Assembly (NCBI GenBank): GCA_964386005.1
Contig: CAYLSB010000001.1
Span: 62,001-126,000 of the forward strand
Length of the DNA stretch: 64,000 nucleotides
Reading direction: 5' to 3'
From: FEN-1350 sp964386005
Lineage (GTDB): Bacteria > Planctomycetota > Phycisphaerae > Sedimentisphaerales > Anaerohalosphaeraceae
Shown: piece by piece, positions 1-11,940 of the stretch
Position numbering within the stretch: position 1 is the stretch's first letter
Layout of the letters: each line of letters starts with the position of its first letter
The notes under the pieces: model-generated
What the model was told of the DNA's origin: nothing
Databases searched by the model: none
The model's input: the letters and a program-made list of their open reading frames with translations, nothing else
Position numbers and translations under genes: made by a program

Positions 1-37
1 GAATAATCGCAAACGGATTTAGTTCGAAAGGCGGGTT

Positions 38-1435
38 ATGGCCGGTAACGAAAGCAGCAGGAACGAACGGAATCACGAATTCATCTCTCGACGGAAATTT
101 CTGGCAAGTACGGGGGCCTTGACGGGTGGAATTATTTTTGTCCCCCGACATGTTTTTGCCGCAGCGGGCGTACCCAATCCCAGCGACGTGATTACGATTG
201 CCGGCGTCGGTATCGGCGGCGTCGGCCACGGCCAGATCAAGAGCATCAGCGAGCAGCCGGGGGTGAAAATCACGGCGTTGTGCGATGTGGATGATGCCTT
301 CGCGAAAAAAACCTACGATATGTTTCCCGATACTCCTCACTGTCGCGACTATCGCGAACTGCTCGACAAGTACAACGATCAATTCGACGCCGTCTATTGC
401 GGAACGCCCGACCACACGCACGCCGTGATCTGCATGGCGGCGGCGAGAAAGAAAAAGCATCTCTGTTGCGTCAAGCCCTTGACGCGGACAATCCATGAAG
501 TGCGAACGCTGGCCGCGGAGGTCAAACAGCGCGGACTGATGACGCAGGTCACGGCCGCTCCGCGCACCTCCGACGGCGCCTGCCGCGTCGCCGAGATTAT
601 CGCCGGAGGCACTATCGGTGAAGTTCGTCAGGTCTATTGCTGGTCCAACCGGCCGCTCTGGCCGCAGGGGATGCTCCGGCCGACAAATACCGATCCCGTG
701 CCCCAAACGCTCGACTGGGACCTGTGGATCGGGCCGGCACCGATGCGACCGTTCGTCGATCGCTGGCCGGACGGCCACTATGCGCTTCGCCAGGTTGAGG
801 CGGGCCATCCGCCGTTTCCCGCGGTCTATCACCCGTGGAATTTCCGCGGCTGGTGGGACTTCGGAACCGGCGCCCTCGGCGATATGGGCTGCCACCATTT
901 CAACGGCGTCTTTGCCGCGATGAAGTTCCGTTACCCCACAGTCATCGAGGCAACCTCGACCAAGGTCTTCGAAGAAACGGCTCCGCTGGCATCGATTGTC
1001 AGTTATGATTTTCCCGCCCGCGAAGGCCTGCCGCCTTGCCGCATGACATGGCTCGATGGCGGTCTCAAACCGCCGCGACCGGAAGGATTGGATCGTGAGT
1101 TGCCCGACGAAAGCGATTTATATATCGGCGAGAAAGGTTTTATCCTCGGCTCGGAATTGATTCCGCGTAAAGGGCAAAACCTTACCCCTCCGCCGCAAAC
1201 CCTTCAGCGACGCCGCGGTACCTGGCCCGAATGGATCGAGGCCATCCGCACCGGAAAACCCGCCGGCTGCGATTTCGAATGGGCGTCGTATCTCACCGAG
1301 GCGACGCTGTTGGGTAACATCGCGATTCGCGTCGGCAAACGTCTCGAATATGATGGCACGGCGATGAAGTTCACCAACAATGGCGAAGCCGACCAATTCC
1401 TTCGCTGCGACTATCGCTCGGGCTGGAAATTGTGA
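38..1435 (+). CDS. Tat-exported Gfo/Idh/MocA family oxidoreductase
   Basis: Predicted NAD(P)-dependent sugar dehydrogenase/oxidoreductase of 465 aa, exported folded by the Tat system. A twin-arginine signal (SRRKF, residues 17-21) is followed by a hydrophobic stretch to about residue 42. The Rossmann glycine motif GVGIGGVGHG lies at 56-65, and the family TPDHTHA segment at 123-129. The usual E-K-P motif reads V-K-P (145-147): the lysine is kept but the glutamate is replaced. It resembles the Tat-type paralogues at 35448-39684 (shared WDLW-GPAP and WRGWWDFGTGALGD-type segments) but is not linked to them. It is convergent with the S9 peptidase, leaving 3 nt between stops. The ATG at 38 follows a weak AAGGCGGG. 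The substrate cannot be read from the sequence. Confidence 0.9.
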   Translation: MAGNESSRNERNHEFISRRKFLASTGALTGGIIFVPRHVFAAAGVPNPSDVITIAGVGIGGVGHGQIKSISEQPGVKITALCDVDDAFAKKTYDMFPDTPHCRDYRELLDKYNDQFDAVYCGTPDHTHAVICMAAARKKKHLCCVKPLTRTIHEVRTLAAEVKQRGLMTQVTAAPRTSDGACRVAEIIAGGTIGEVRQVYCWSNRPLWPQGMLRPTNTDPVPQTLDWDLWIGPAPMRPFVDRWPDGHYALRQVEAGHPPFPAVYHPWNFRGWWDFGTGALGDMGCHHFNGVFAAMKFRYPTVIEATSTKVFEETAPLASIVSYDFPAREGLPPCRMTWLDGGLKPPRPEGLDRELPDESDLYIGEKGFILGSELIPRKGQNLTPPPQTLQRRRGTWPEWIEAIRTGKPAGCDFEWASYLTEATLLGNIAIRVGKRLEYDGTAMKFTNNGEADQFLRCDYRSGWKL

Positions 1436-1438
1436 CAA

Positions 1439-3970
<2,532 letters not shown>

Positions 3971-4195
3971 GCGTTCCTCTCGATAGAATCGACTGTTTGC
4001 TCTTTGACGGGGATCATCTTACCCGCACCCGGTCGTTATTTCAATCCAGGCACGATTCAATTCCGGCGGGCGATAAGATACGCCTGTTTGGAATGGGTCC
4101 TTCACCTTTTTGATTTTCCTGCGCAAACTGCTGGAAATCTCCCGACCTTTATGGTATAAGACTTCATTCTTTGTAACGATGGATATCAACATCGG

Positions 4196-4981
4196 ATGGG
4201 AAACATGTTTGCCATAATCAGCGACATACATTCGAATCTGGAAGCCATGACGGTGGTCCTGGCGGATATCGAGAAGCGCGGCATCAAGACCATCTATTGC
4301 CTCGGCGACGTGGTCGGCTATGCCGCCAATCCGCTGGAATGCCTGGACCTGGTGATCGCCCGTACCGAAGTGTGCGTGCTGGGCAATCATGACTATGCCG
4401 TCCTCTATGAGCCGACGAATTTCAATTTGGGCGCCGAACAGGCCAGTTATTGGACCCGGAATATCCTGGAAAAACAGGGCGATTCCGAATCCAACGGCAA
4501 GCGATGGAGCTTTCTCGGATCTCAACCGATGCGATGGACCCTGAATACCAAACTCGGCGATGTGGACGCCCAACTGGATTTTGTCCACGCCTCGCCGCGG
4601 CGGCCCATCAACGAATACCTCTTCCCGGATGACGTCTATACCAACCTGGGAAAAATCAACTCCCAGTTCGAGCGCATCAAGCACATCTGCTTCATCGGAC
4701 ATACCCATCTGCCGGGGGTGTTTCTTGAGGATCCGGATTTTTACACGCCCGAAGAGCTGGGCAACGTCTATCCGATCCTCAAAAGCGAAAAGGCCATCAT
4801 CAACGTCGGCTCCGTCGGTCAGCCGCGCGATCGGGACAATCGTACCGGGTATGTCTTTGTGGAAGGCAACGAAGTCCATTTCGTCCGCCTCGAATACGAT
4901 TTTGAAAAGACCGCTCAGAAGATCTACGCCGTGCCCGAGCTGGACAGCTTCGAAGGCGATCGGCTGGCGGAAGGCCGGTAG
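4196..4981 (+). CDS. Calcineurin-like metallophosphoesterase
   Basis: Cytoplasmic dinuclear-metal phosphoesterase of 261 aa. All metal-ligand blocks are visible in order: SDIHSN near the N-terminus, GDVVGY, GNHDYA, a histidine in FVHASP, GHTHLPG and the C-terminal NVGSVGQPRDRDNR segment. This layout matches the YfcE/diadenosine-tetraphosphatase-like group; the substrate is unknown. The start is ambiguous: ATG 4196 or ATG 4205 (MFAIISDIHS, closer to family N-termini). It lies 42 nt upstream of yidC on the same strand, so co-transcription is possible. Confidence 0.85.
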   Translation: MGNMFAIISDIHSNLEAMTVVLADIEKRGIKTIYCLGDVVGYAANPLECLDLVIARTEVCVLGNHDYAVLYEPTNFNLGAEQASYWTRNILEKQGDSESNGKRWSFLGSQPMRWTLNTKLGDVDAQLDFVHASPRRPINEYLFPDDVYTNLGKINSQFERIKHICFIGHTHLPGVFLEDPDFYTPEELGNVYPILKSEKAIINVGSVGQPRDRDNRTGYVFVEGNEVHFVRLEYDFEKTAQKIYAVPELDSFEGDRLAEGR

Positions 4982-5023
4982 ATCGGACGCCGGTTTTCGA
5001 TTTCTGTCATAGAAGGAACGATC

Positions 5024-7198
5024 ATGAGGTCCATGACATTTCATCGAATCAATGTGTTGGGAATCATTGCGCTGGCGCTGGTGTCATCGGTGGCGGATTC
5101 CGCTGTCGTCGGTCCTTGCCTCTTTCCGGCGGCGCCGGCTGTCCTCCCCGCGCAAGGCGCTCCGGCTGAGCGGGATGTCGGTGCTCCGGATGCGGCCTCC
5201 ATGCCCGAAGCCGCCACGGCAGTTCCCGCGGCGCCTTCGTTGCCGTCCAACGAGTATGCCGACCTGTCGGCCGTCAGCGCGGCTCGGCAGACGCGGACGC
5301 TGGGAACTCTGTATGAAACCTGCCAGCGCACGGAGGATCCGGCCCATTATAAATATCAGATCGAGCTGACCAGCCTCGGAGCCGCCGTCGCTTCGGTCAC
5401 CTTCAGCGAGTTCGACGATCGTCATCATAAGGACCCCAAACCCCTCAAGCTCATGGGGCCCGTCGCCGACAATAAAAAAATCCTTTACCCTCTCGCCTGC
5501 CAAAATCTCAAGGTCGCCCCGGCCGGAGAGACCCGTTTCAGCCCTTCCAGTTTTCCGCTGGATAAGCTCAACTGGAAAATCGCCGACGATTCCACGCCCG
5601 ATCAGATCCGTTTCGAGGCCATCGTGGAAAAAAAATCCATACGGTCCGATCAACCGGCCCGTACGCCCGTTTTACGACTGGTCAAAACCTTCCACCTTCA
5701 GCCGGGCTCGTATGATCTCGCCTGCGAAATCGCCGTCGAAAACCTCACCGATCGCGACCTCAAGATCCAGTTTGATCTGGCCGGACCGTCGGGCATCGAA
5801 CGCGAAGCCATCCGAATGGAAGACCGCAAGATCATCGGAGGTTTTCTCGATCCGAAGGGCGCGGTGGTCTCGGCCCGCAAGGAGATGGTCGCCGGATCGT
5901 TCGCCAAAACCCTCATGCGTCAGGTCGGTCTTCGCGACAGCAGCGAATCGTATCGCCAGGCGATTCAATCCGGAAATGAACAAGCCCTCCGCGAAGCCCG
6001 CTACGATGTTCTGCTCGGACGAAATCTGTCCGGCCGGCATAAACCCGCCAAGTTTCTCTGGGTCGCTCTGGTCAATAAATATTTCGCCGCGATCCTTCGA
6101 CCCGTTCCGCAGGAAGGCCAGACGTCCTGCGACTGGATCGGCGATCAGACCGCCTGGTACCACAATCCCGACAATGACAAGGCCGCCAACAGCGGCGATG
6201 AAAATGTCTCGACGGTCCTGTCGATGATGCCGATCCCGCTGGCTCCGGCCGGAAGCGACGGCGCCGTCAAGCGATTCGACTTCCAGTTCTATCTGGGACC
6301 CAAAGACCGCCATCTCTTCGGCAAGACGCCTCTGTATAAACAACTGGGGTATTTCTTCACGATCGACTTCGGCTCCTGCTGCTGCCCTTCGTGCATGATC
6401 CGTCCGCTGGCGTTCGGGATCCTGTGGTCGATGAAAGCCATGTATAACGCGATGGGACCGCTGGGCAACTATGGCATCGTAATCATGATCCTGGTCGTCG
6501 TCGTGCGGCTGCTCCTGCATCCGATCACCAAGAAAAGCCAGGTCTCGATGTCCGCCATGCAGAAGGTCGCTCCCCAAATCGATCAACTGCGGACCCGGTA
6601 TGCCAATGATCCGATGGAGATGCAGCGGAAAATTCGCGAGGTTTATCGCGAATCCGGCGTCAACCCCACGATGAGCATCGTGCCGATCATGCTCCAGATG
6701 CCCATCTGGATCGCCTTGTGGTCCGCGGTGGATTCCAGCATCGACCTGCGGGGCGCGGGCTTTCTCCCGTTCTGGATTACCGACCTGTCGGCGCCGGACG
6801 CGGTGATCCGCTTCAGGGAGATGGTCATTCCGCTGCTCGGCTGGCATATCGATTCGATCAACCTGCTTCCGCTACTGATGGGCGTCGTGATGTACGTCCA
6901 GCAGAAGATGACGCCCTCGGCGGCCGCACAGAGCAATCCCCAGATGGCCCAGCAGCAGAAAATGATGATGATCATGATGCCGATATTGTTTCCCATCATG
7001 CTCTACAAAGGACCCTCGGGCGTCAATCTGTACATTATGTCCAGTATGGCGGCCGGCGTCGTCGAACAGATGGTGATCAAGAAACATATCGAACAGCGGG
7101 ATGCGCTGAAAGCTCAGGGACTGGTTCCGGCGACCAGCAAGACCGGCGGCAAAGTCAAAAAACCAAAATCCAAGCCGCTGTTTCGCATCAATCGCTGA
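5024..7198 (+). CDS. yidC: Membrane protein insertase YidC
   Basis: YidC/Oxa1/Alb3 insertase of 724 aa, which places proteins in the inner membrane with or without SecYEG. A hydrophobic N-terminal segment and an Ala/Pro-rich linker precede a large periplasmic beta-domain (about 100-440). The conserved five-helix insertase domain spans about 450-690, with typical features (LLLHPITKKSQVSM, GVNPTMSIVPIMLQMPIWIALW, GVNLYIMSSM). The C-terminal tail is basic (KVKKPKSKPLF), as often seen for ribosome contact. There is an unusual cysteine cluster (SCCCPSC) just before the first insertase helix. AAGGA lies 7 nt upstream of ATG 5024. mnmE follows immediately. Confidence 0.93.
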   Translation: MRSMTFHRINVLGIIALALVSSVADSAVVGPCLFPAAPAVLPAQGAPAERDVGAPDAASMPEAATAVPAAPSLPSNEYADLSAVSAARQTRTLGTLYETCQRTEDPAHYKYQIELTSLGAAVASVTFSEFDDRHHKDPKPLKLMGPVADNKKILYPLACQNLKVAPAGETRFSPSSFPLDKLNWKIADDSTPDQIRFEAIVEKKSIRSDQPARTPVLRLVKTFHLQPGSYDLACEIAVENLTDRDLKIQFDLAGPSGIEREAIRMEDRKIIGGFLDPKGAVVSARKEMVAGSFAKTLMRQVGLRDSSESYRQAIQSGNEQALREARYDVLLGRNLSGRHKPAKFLWVALVNKYFAAILRPVPQEGQTSCDWIGDQTAWYHNPDNDKAANSGDENVSTVLSMMPIPLAPAGSDGAVKRFDFQFYLGPKDRHLFGKTPLYKQLGYFFTIDFGSCCCPSCMIRPLAFGILWSMKAMYNAMGPLGNYGIVIMILVVVVRLLLHPITKKSQVSMSAMQKVAPQIDQLRTRYANDPMEMQRKIREVYRESGVNPTMSIVPIMLQMPIWIALWSAVDSSIDLRGAGFLPFWITDLSAPDAVIRFREMVIPLLGWHIDSINLLPLLMGVVMYVQQKMTPSAAAQSNPQMAQQQKMMMIMMPILFPIMLYKGPSGVNLYIMSSMAAGVVEQMVIKKHIEQRDALKAQGLVPATSKTGGKVKKPKSKPLFRINR

Positions 7199-7248
7199 TG
7201 ACCTTCGCGAGGGATCCGGGCCCAAACGATCCCCGCATGGGAGACGGC

Positions 7249-8631
7249 ATGGAATCCATCGATCAGACGATTGCCGCCATAAGCACCGGCTCGCCCGTCG
7301 AGGGTTTACCGGCTCGATCGATCCTTCGTTTGTCCGGCCCGCGGGCCTTTGAGATCCTTCGACGGCTTGATCCTTCGGTTTCCCCGCCCGACCGGGGAAT
7401 CGTAGGCATCGCGATCCCCGTCGAAGAAATAACGATTGAAGCTACAGCATATTTGTTTTCATCTCCTCGCTCCTACACCGGACAGGACGTCGTCGAGATT
7501 CATCTCGAGGCCCCGTCGTTTGTGGTTCAATCGATTCTCCAGAGGATCCTCCGCGATTCGCGTCCGGCCCGGCCGGGCGAGTTCACGTTGCGCGCGTATC
7601 TGAATGCCCGAATCGATCTCACGCAGGCCGAGGCCGTCGCCCAGGTCATCTCCGCGGGAAATCGCCTGCAACTCGACGCCGCGCAACGAATGGTGCGGGG
7701 GCAATTGTCCGGCGAACTCCACTCCTGCGCGGATTCCATTCTCAGTCTCCTGAGTCTCCTTGAAGCCGGAATGGATTTTTCCGAGGAACCCATCTCGTTT
7801 CTATCTCCGGATCAGGCCGTCACCCAGGCCGAACAAATCCAATCGCGACTTCGACATCTCCTCGATCAGGGTATCCGTGAGGAAGAGCTGATCGACCTGC
7901 CTTCGGTCGGTCTGGCGGGCCTTCCCAACGCCGGAAAAAGTTCGTTCATGAACGCCCTGCTCGGCCGCCCGCGGAGTCTGGTCTCGCCGATCGCCGAAAC
8001 GACCCGCGATGTCCTGGATGCGGAGTTGATTCTGCCGCATTCCCGTTGCGTTCTTTTTGATTGCGCCGGCCTGTTGAACGACGCCCGTCCGGGTGGTATA
8101 TTGGGCGAGCTGGCGCAGACGGCCGCCATGAATGCCCTGCAATCGGCCTCCCTGATTCTGTTTTGCGTCGATGGCGGCAAGGCGGACTGGACCGAAGACT
8201 TCCGTCTCTATACGAGATTTTCGGAGAACCCGGCGCTGTGGGTGATTACCCAGGGCGATCGATGGGTGAAGGCGGCCGACGAAATCCACGCTCGCTTCGA
8301 AAGGGCATTCGGGCATCGCGCCATTCTGACCAGTTCGCGAACCGGACTGGGTCTGGATGAGGTGCGTCGTCAACTGGACGAGCGGCTGGTATCAATGGAC
8401 GCCGGCTCGTCGGGTTCGACGCGATTGGCGGTGACGGAACGTCATCGGCGGGCCCTTCGATCGGCGCTGGACGCCGTGGAAGAAGCCGGACGGGAGATCG
8501 CGCGCGGGGCCGACGAGATCGCGGCGTCGTTGCTTCGCTCGGCCGTGGAATCCATCGGTCTCGGACAGACGGCGCCGATCGACGAGCAACTGCTGGATCG
8601 AATATTCTCTCGATTTTGTATCGGAAAATAA
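7249..8631 (+). CDS. mnmE: tRNA uridine-5-carboxymethylaminomethyl modification GTPase MnmE
   Basis: GTPase that works with MnmG on wobble uridine of tRNAs; 460 aa from ATG 7249. The start was chosen for the GGGAGA just upstream and the family-like N-terminus (MESIDQTIAAIS); ATG 7198, overlapping the yidC stop, is the alternative. Order: N-terminal folate-binding domain, helical domain, G domain, and the C-terminal C-x-G-K motif as CIGK (457-460). The G domain has the P-loop GLPNAGKSS (224-232), ETTRD (250-254) and DCAG (271-274), where DTAG is usual. The base-specificity motif N-K-x-D reads TQGD (334-337), which is strongly divergent. The glycine-rich N-terminal loop is also atypical. Confidence 0.93.
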   Translation: MESIDQTIAAISTGSPVEGLPARSILRLSGPRAFEILRRLDPSVSPPDRGIVGIAIPVEEITIEATAYLFSSPRSYTGQDVVEIHLEAPSFVVQSILQRILRDSRPARPGEFTLRAYLNARIDLTQAEAVAQVISAGNRLQLDAAQRMVRGQLSGELHSCADSILSLLSLLEAGMDFSEEPISFLSPDQAVTQAEQIQSRLRHLLDQGIREEELIDLPSVGLAGLPNAGKSSFMNALLGRPRSLVSPIAETTRDVLDAELILPHSRCVLFDCAGLLNDARPGGILGELAQTAAMNALQSASLILFCVDGGKADWTEDFRLYTRFSENPALWVITQGDRWVKAADEIHARFERAFGHRAILTSSRTGLGLDEVRRQLDERLVSMDAGSSGSTRLAVTERHRRALRSALDAVEEAGREIARGADEIAASLLRSAVESIGLGQTAPIDEQLLDRIFSRFCIGK

Positions 8632-8650
8632 TATAGAGAAAGCCCGGACC

Positions 8651-9793
8651 ATGACCAAAAAATCCACGTCCCAGGCCACGTTGATCGCCACCGGCGGCCC
8701 GGTGGAAGGCCGGCATTTTGATCTGCATCCCGGCGGCGGCTGGCCGTTGTCGGTCGGTCGCGAAAAAACCGATATTCTGATTGCCGATCCGGCGGTGTCC
8801 CGCCGACACGCCGAACTGTCGTTTCGCGACGGTCAATGGATTATCCAGGACATGAAATCGTCCAACGGAACTTTTGTCAACCATCATCGGATCGAGGGCC
8901 CCATCCATCTTCGACATGAGGACCAGATCCGTGTCGGAAGCACCACGCTGCAATTCGTGTTTCCCGGTTCGTGGAATCCGCCCGCGCCCGCAAAAGTCAG
9001 CCCGTGGGCGACCCGGTCTGAACGTTCCCCCGGCGACACCGTGGCCGGGTTGAATATCGCCAACCTGGAAACCGGCGCGGAAAAACTCTCGAAGGAAATG
9101 GAATTGACCGAGCGAATCGCCCAGGCCGGCCGCCATGCCATCAATCTTTCCCACGGGATCAAGAATATTCTGCAGGCCGTCGGCGGCGGGCGCGAAGCCA
9201 TGGAAAACGCCCTCGAACGGGAAAACCTGGCCCAGGCCCGAAAGGCATGGCCTATCTTGACTCACAATCTCGATTTAATCCAGAAACTGGTTTTCGACAT
9301 GCTCAAGTTCGTCCGGCAGGACAAACCCACGCTGGTCAAGGCCAACTTCAACAGCATCGTTCGAACGGCCGTGGAAACGCTTCGGCTCGGCACCAAAAAG
9401 CAGCGAAAAAAAATCACCCTGCAAACCGACGCGAAAATCCCTCCTTGCCGTCTTGATCCCGATATGATCTATGACGTCGTTCTGAATCTGGCCCTGAACG
9501 CGATTTTTGCGGTTCCCGCCGACACCGGCGTCGTTCGGGTTGAAACCCGTTTCGACGCGGACGCGCAGACGATCCTTTTGAAAGTAATTGACAACGGCCC
9601 CGGTATCGCCGATACGCAGATCATCTTTGAACCGTTTCATACCACCAAACACAAGGCCGGGTTCGGTCTGGGGCTTTCGATCGCGCGGAAGATTATTCTT
9701 CAGCACAGCGGGGCTATCGACGTGGAAAGTCGCCTGAATGAAGGGGCAACCTTTATTGTCGCGCTGCCCGTTGAATCCCCGCACAATTCGTGA
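8651..9793 (+). CDS. FHA domain-containing cytoplasmic histidine kinase
   Basis: 380-aa fusion of a phosphothreonine-binding FHA domain (about 20-100; SVGREKTDILI, SRRHAEL, SSNGTFVNHH) to a histidine-kinase core. The probable phospho-acceptor is the histidine in INLSHGIKNIL near residue 173. The HATPase_c domain shows the N box (NLALNAIF), G1 box (DNGPGIAD) and G2 box (GFGLGLSIARKI). No membrane segment is seen, so the kinase should sense a cytoplasmic phosphoprotein or ligand through FHA. No response regulator is adjacent. It begins 19 nt after mnmE and may be co-transcribed. Confidence 0.88.
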   Translation: MTKKSTSQATLIATGGPVEGRHFDLHPGGGWPLSVGREKTDILIADPAVSRRHAELSFRDGQWIIQDMKSSNGTFVNHHRIEGPIHLRHEDQIRVGSTTLQFVFPGSWNPPAPAKVSPWATRSERSPGDTVAGLNIANLETGAEKLSKEMELTERIAQAGRHAINLSHGIKNILQAVGGGREAMENALERENLAQARKAWPILTHNLDLIQKLVFDMLKFVRQDKPTLVKANFNSIVRTAVETLRLGTKKQRKKITLQTDAKIPPCRLDPDMIYDVVLNLALNAIFAVPADTGVVRVETRFDADAQTILLKVIDNGPGIADTQIIFEPFHTTKHKAGFGLGLSIARKIILQHSGAIDVESRLNEGATFIVALPVESPHNS

Positions 9794-9801
9794 ATCAAAA
9801 T

Positions 9802-9839
9802 GACCGGCCGCGCGAACAGGTCGTTCGATACGGCCGGTC
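9802..9839. terminator. Bidirectional hairpin between convergent kinase gene and dnaK
   Basis: A 9-bp perfect stem, GACCGGCCG (9802-9810) with CGGCCGGTC (9831-9839), has a 20-nt loop and a short TCTTCT tract. It lies between the two convergent genes. The long loop makes terminator activity less certain. Confidence 0.45.
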
Positions 9840-9872
9840 TTCTATCGTTTCCGCGAATTCCCGCGGCGGGGG

Positions 9873-11822
9873 TTATTTGTCTTTGGCCTCAAACTCGGCG
9901 TCGATCACGTCGTCGGAACGTTTGCGACGTACTTCGCCCTCGGCGGGAGGAGTCGGGTCGGCCGACGGTTGTTCCTTGCCGCCCGGCGCGGCGCCGCCCG
10001 AGGCGGCCTTCTTTTTCGCCGCCTCCTCGTACATCGCCTTGCCCAGTTCCTGCGCTGCGCTGCCGAGATTTTCGATCGCCTTGCGAATCGCTTCGGCATT
10101 GTCGCCTTTGGCGGCCTCTTTCAGGTTGTTCATCGCGTTTTCGATATTGCCGCGCGTTTCCGACGAGACTTTGTCGCCGTGTTCCTTCAGCGTTTTTTCG
10201 GTCGAATACACCAGTTGATCGGCCTGATTCTTTACATCGATCACCTCGCGGCGTTTTTTGTCCTCGTCGGCATGACTCTCGGCGTCTTTGCGCATCTTTT
10301 CGACTTCATCTTTGCTCAATCCGGAACTGGATTGGATCGCGATGGACTGTTCCTTGCCGGTGCCGAGATCCTTGGCCGAAACGTGAAGAATGCCGTTGGC
10401 GTCGATGTCGAAACTGACCTCGATCTGCGGGACGCCCCGCGGCGCCGGCGGAAGGCCGGTGAGCTGGAACCGCCCGAGAGTCCGGTTGTCGCGGGCGAAT
10501 TCGCGCTCGCCCTGCAGGACGTGAATGTCCACGCTGGTCTGGCTGTCGGCGGCGGTCGAGAAGACTTCCTTCTTGCTCGTCGGGATTGTGGTGTTGCGTT
10601 CGATCAGGCGGGTCATCACGCCGCCGAGCGTCTCTACCCCCAGCGAAAGCGGCGTCACATCCAGCAGCAGGATGTCCTTGACGCCCTCGTCGCCGGCGAG
10701 AATCGCGCCCTGGATCCCGGCGCCGACGGCGACGACTTCGTCGGGATTGATGCTTTTATTCGGGTCATGATCAAACAATTCTTTGGCGATCTGCTGGACT
10801 TTCGGAATTCGCGTCGATCCGCCGACCATCAGCACCTCGGCGATGTCCTTGTTGGCCAGTTTGGCGTCCTTCATCGCCTGGAGGCACGGCGGCTTGAGGC
10901 GGTCAAAAATCGGCTCGGCCAGCGACTCGAACTTGCTCCGCGTGATGGACGTCTGCAGATGCTTGGGTCCGGAGGCGTCCGCGGTGATGAATGGCAGATT
11001 GATCGTCGCCTCGACCTGCGTGCTCAATTCGCACTTGGCCTTTTCGGCGGCTTCCTTGAGCCGCTGATGCGCCATCGGATCCTTGCGGAGGTCGATGCCT
11101 TCCTTCTTTTTGAATTCCTCGGCGAGGTGATTCATCAACACTTCGTCCAGATCGTCGCCGCCCAGATGCGTGTCGCCGTTGGTGCTGAGCACTTCCACGA
11201 CGTTGTCGCCGATATCGAGAATGGAAATATCAAATGTACCGCCGCCGAAGTCGAAGACGGCGACTTTGCCTTCCTTCTTTTTCTCCAGTCCGTAGGCCAG
11301 CGCCGCCGCGGTCGGCTCGTTGATGATCCGTTCGACCTTGAGGCCGGCAATCTGTCCGGCATCCTTGGTGGCCTGCCGCTGCGCATCGTTGAAATACGCC
11401 GGAACGGTGATCACGGCCTGTTCGACCTTTTCGCCGAGATAATCCTCCGCGGTCTTTTTCAGATCCATCAGAATCATCGCCGAAATTTCCGGCGGGGTGT
11501 AATCCTTGCCGCGTACGCTGACCTTGACCAGCTCATCGGATCCGCCGACGATCTTGTAGGGAACCAGCTTCTCTTCGCTGGCCACCTCGCGATGCCGACG
11601 TCCCATAAATCGCTTGATCGAATAGACCGTATTCGTCGGGTTGGTCACCTGCTGGTGTTTGGCGATCTGGCCGACCAGACGTTCACCCTTATCGGTGAAA
11701 CCCACCACCGAAGGAGTCAGCCGCGAACCCGATGAATTCACCAGGACCTTCGGCGTCGAACCTTCCATGATCGATACGACCGAATTGGTCGTTCCCAAGT
11801 CAATTCCAATAATTTTTGCCAT
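9873..11822 (-). CDS. dnaK: Chaperone protein DnaK (Hsp70)
   Basis: ATP-dependent Hsp70 chaperone, 649 aa, the standard length. The start at 11822 gives MAKIIGIDLGTTNS and follows AGGGAG in the leader. The ATPase domain shows the phosphate-1 motif (IGIDLGTTNS), IINEPTAAALAYG, the phosphate-2 region DFGGGTFD and GGSTRIPKVQ. The substrate-binding domain and helical lid follow, ending in DDVIDAEFEAKDK as in bacterial DnaK. No grpE or dnaJ is adjacent. A promoter and an inverted repeat lie upstream. Reading further upstream to 11963 would add 47 codons with no family similarity. Confidence 0.97.
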   Translation of the reverse strand: MAKIIGIDLGTTNSVVSIMEGSTPKVLVNSSGSRLTPSVVGFTDKGERLVGQIAKHQQVTNPTNTVYSIKRFMGRRHREVASEEKLVPYKIVGGSDELVKVSVRGKDYTPPEISAMILMDLKKTAEDYLGEKVEQAVITVPAYFNDAQRQATKDAGQIAGLKVERIINEPTAAALAYGLEKKKEGKVAVFDFGGGTFDISILDIGDNVVEVLSTNGDTHLGGDDLDEVLMNHLAEEFKKKEGIDLRKDPMAHQRLKEAAEKAKCELSTQVEATINLPFITADASGPKHLQTSITRSKFESLAEPIFDRLKPPCLQAMKDAKLANKDIAEVLMVGGSTRIPKVQQIAKELFDHDPNKSINPDEVVAVGAGIQGAILAGDEGVKDILLLDVTPLSLGVETLGGVMTRLIERNTTIPTSKKEVFSTAADSQTSVDIHVLQGEREFARDNRTLGRFQLTGLPPAPRGVPQIEVSFDIDANGILHVSAKDLGTGKEQSIAIQSSSGLSKDEVEKMRKDAESHADEDKKRREVIDVKNQADQLVYSTEKTLKEHGDKVSSETRGNIENAMNNLKEAAKGDNAEAIRKAIENLGSAAQELGKAMYEEAAKKKAASGGAAPGGKEQPSADPTPPAEGEVRRKRSDDVIDAEFEAKDK

Positions 11823-11871
11823 CGTAAGCTCCCTGATTTCAGTGAATACAAAAAACGCCAAACCAAAGCGT

Positions 11872-11900
11872 TGTATAATAGATAGCAAAGGACGTGCCAA
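11872..11900 (-). promoter_or_regulatory. Sigma70-type promoter of dnaK
   Basis: On the minus strand, TTGGCA (11895-11900), a 17-nt spacer and TATACA (11872-11877) form a good housekeeping-type promoter. Transcription would start near 11865, giving a leader of about 43 nt that contains AGGGAG before the dnaK ATG. Confidence 0.55.
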
Positions 11901-11915
11901 GATGGGATGAATATC

Positions 11916-11940
11916 TAAGTGTCGCCAAATAAAACACTTA
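11916..11940. promoter_or_regulatory. Inverted repeat upstream of dnaK promoter
   Basis: TAAGTGT (11916-11922) and ACACTTA (11934-11940) are perfect inverted arms with an 11-nt spacer, just upstream of the -35 of dnaK. A second small palindrome, TGCCA-AAA-TGGCA, lies at 11966-11978. Neither matches the CIRCE consensus (TTAGCACTC-N9-GAGTGCTAA). It could be an operator for another regulator; this is inference from position. Confidence 0.35.

Noticed and set aside
9969..11735. 588-codon open frame antisense to dnaK
   Set aside because: It is the shadow of a high-GC coding gene; no family match, no ribosome site, and dnaK is certain.
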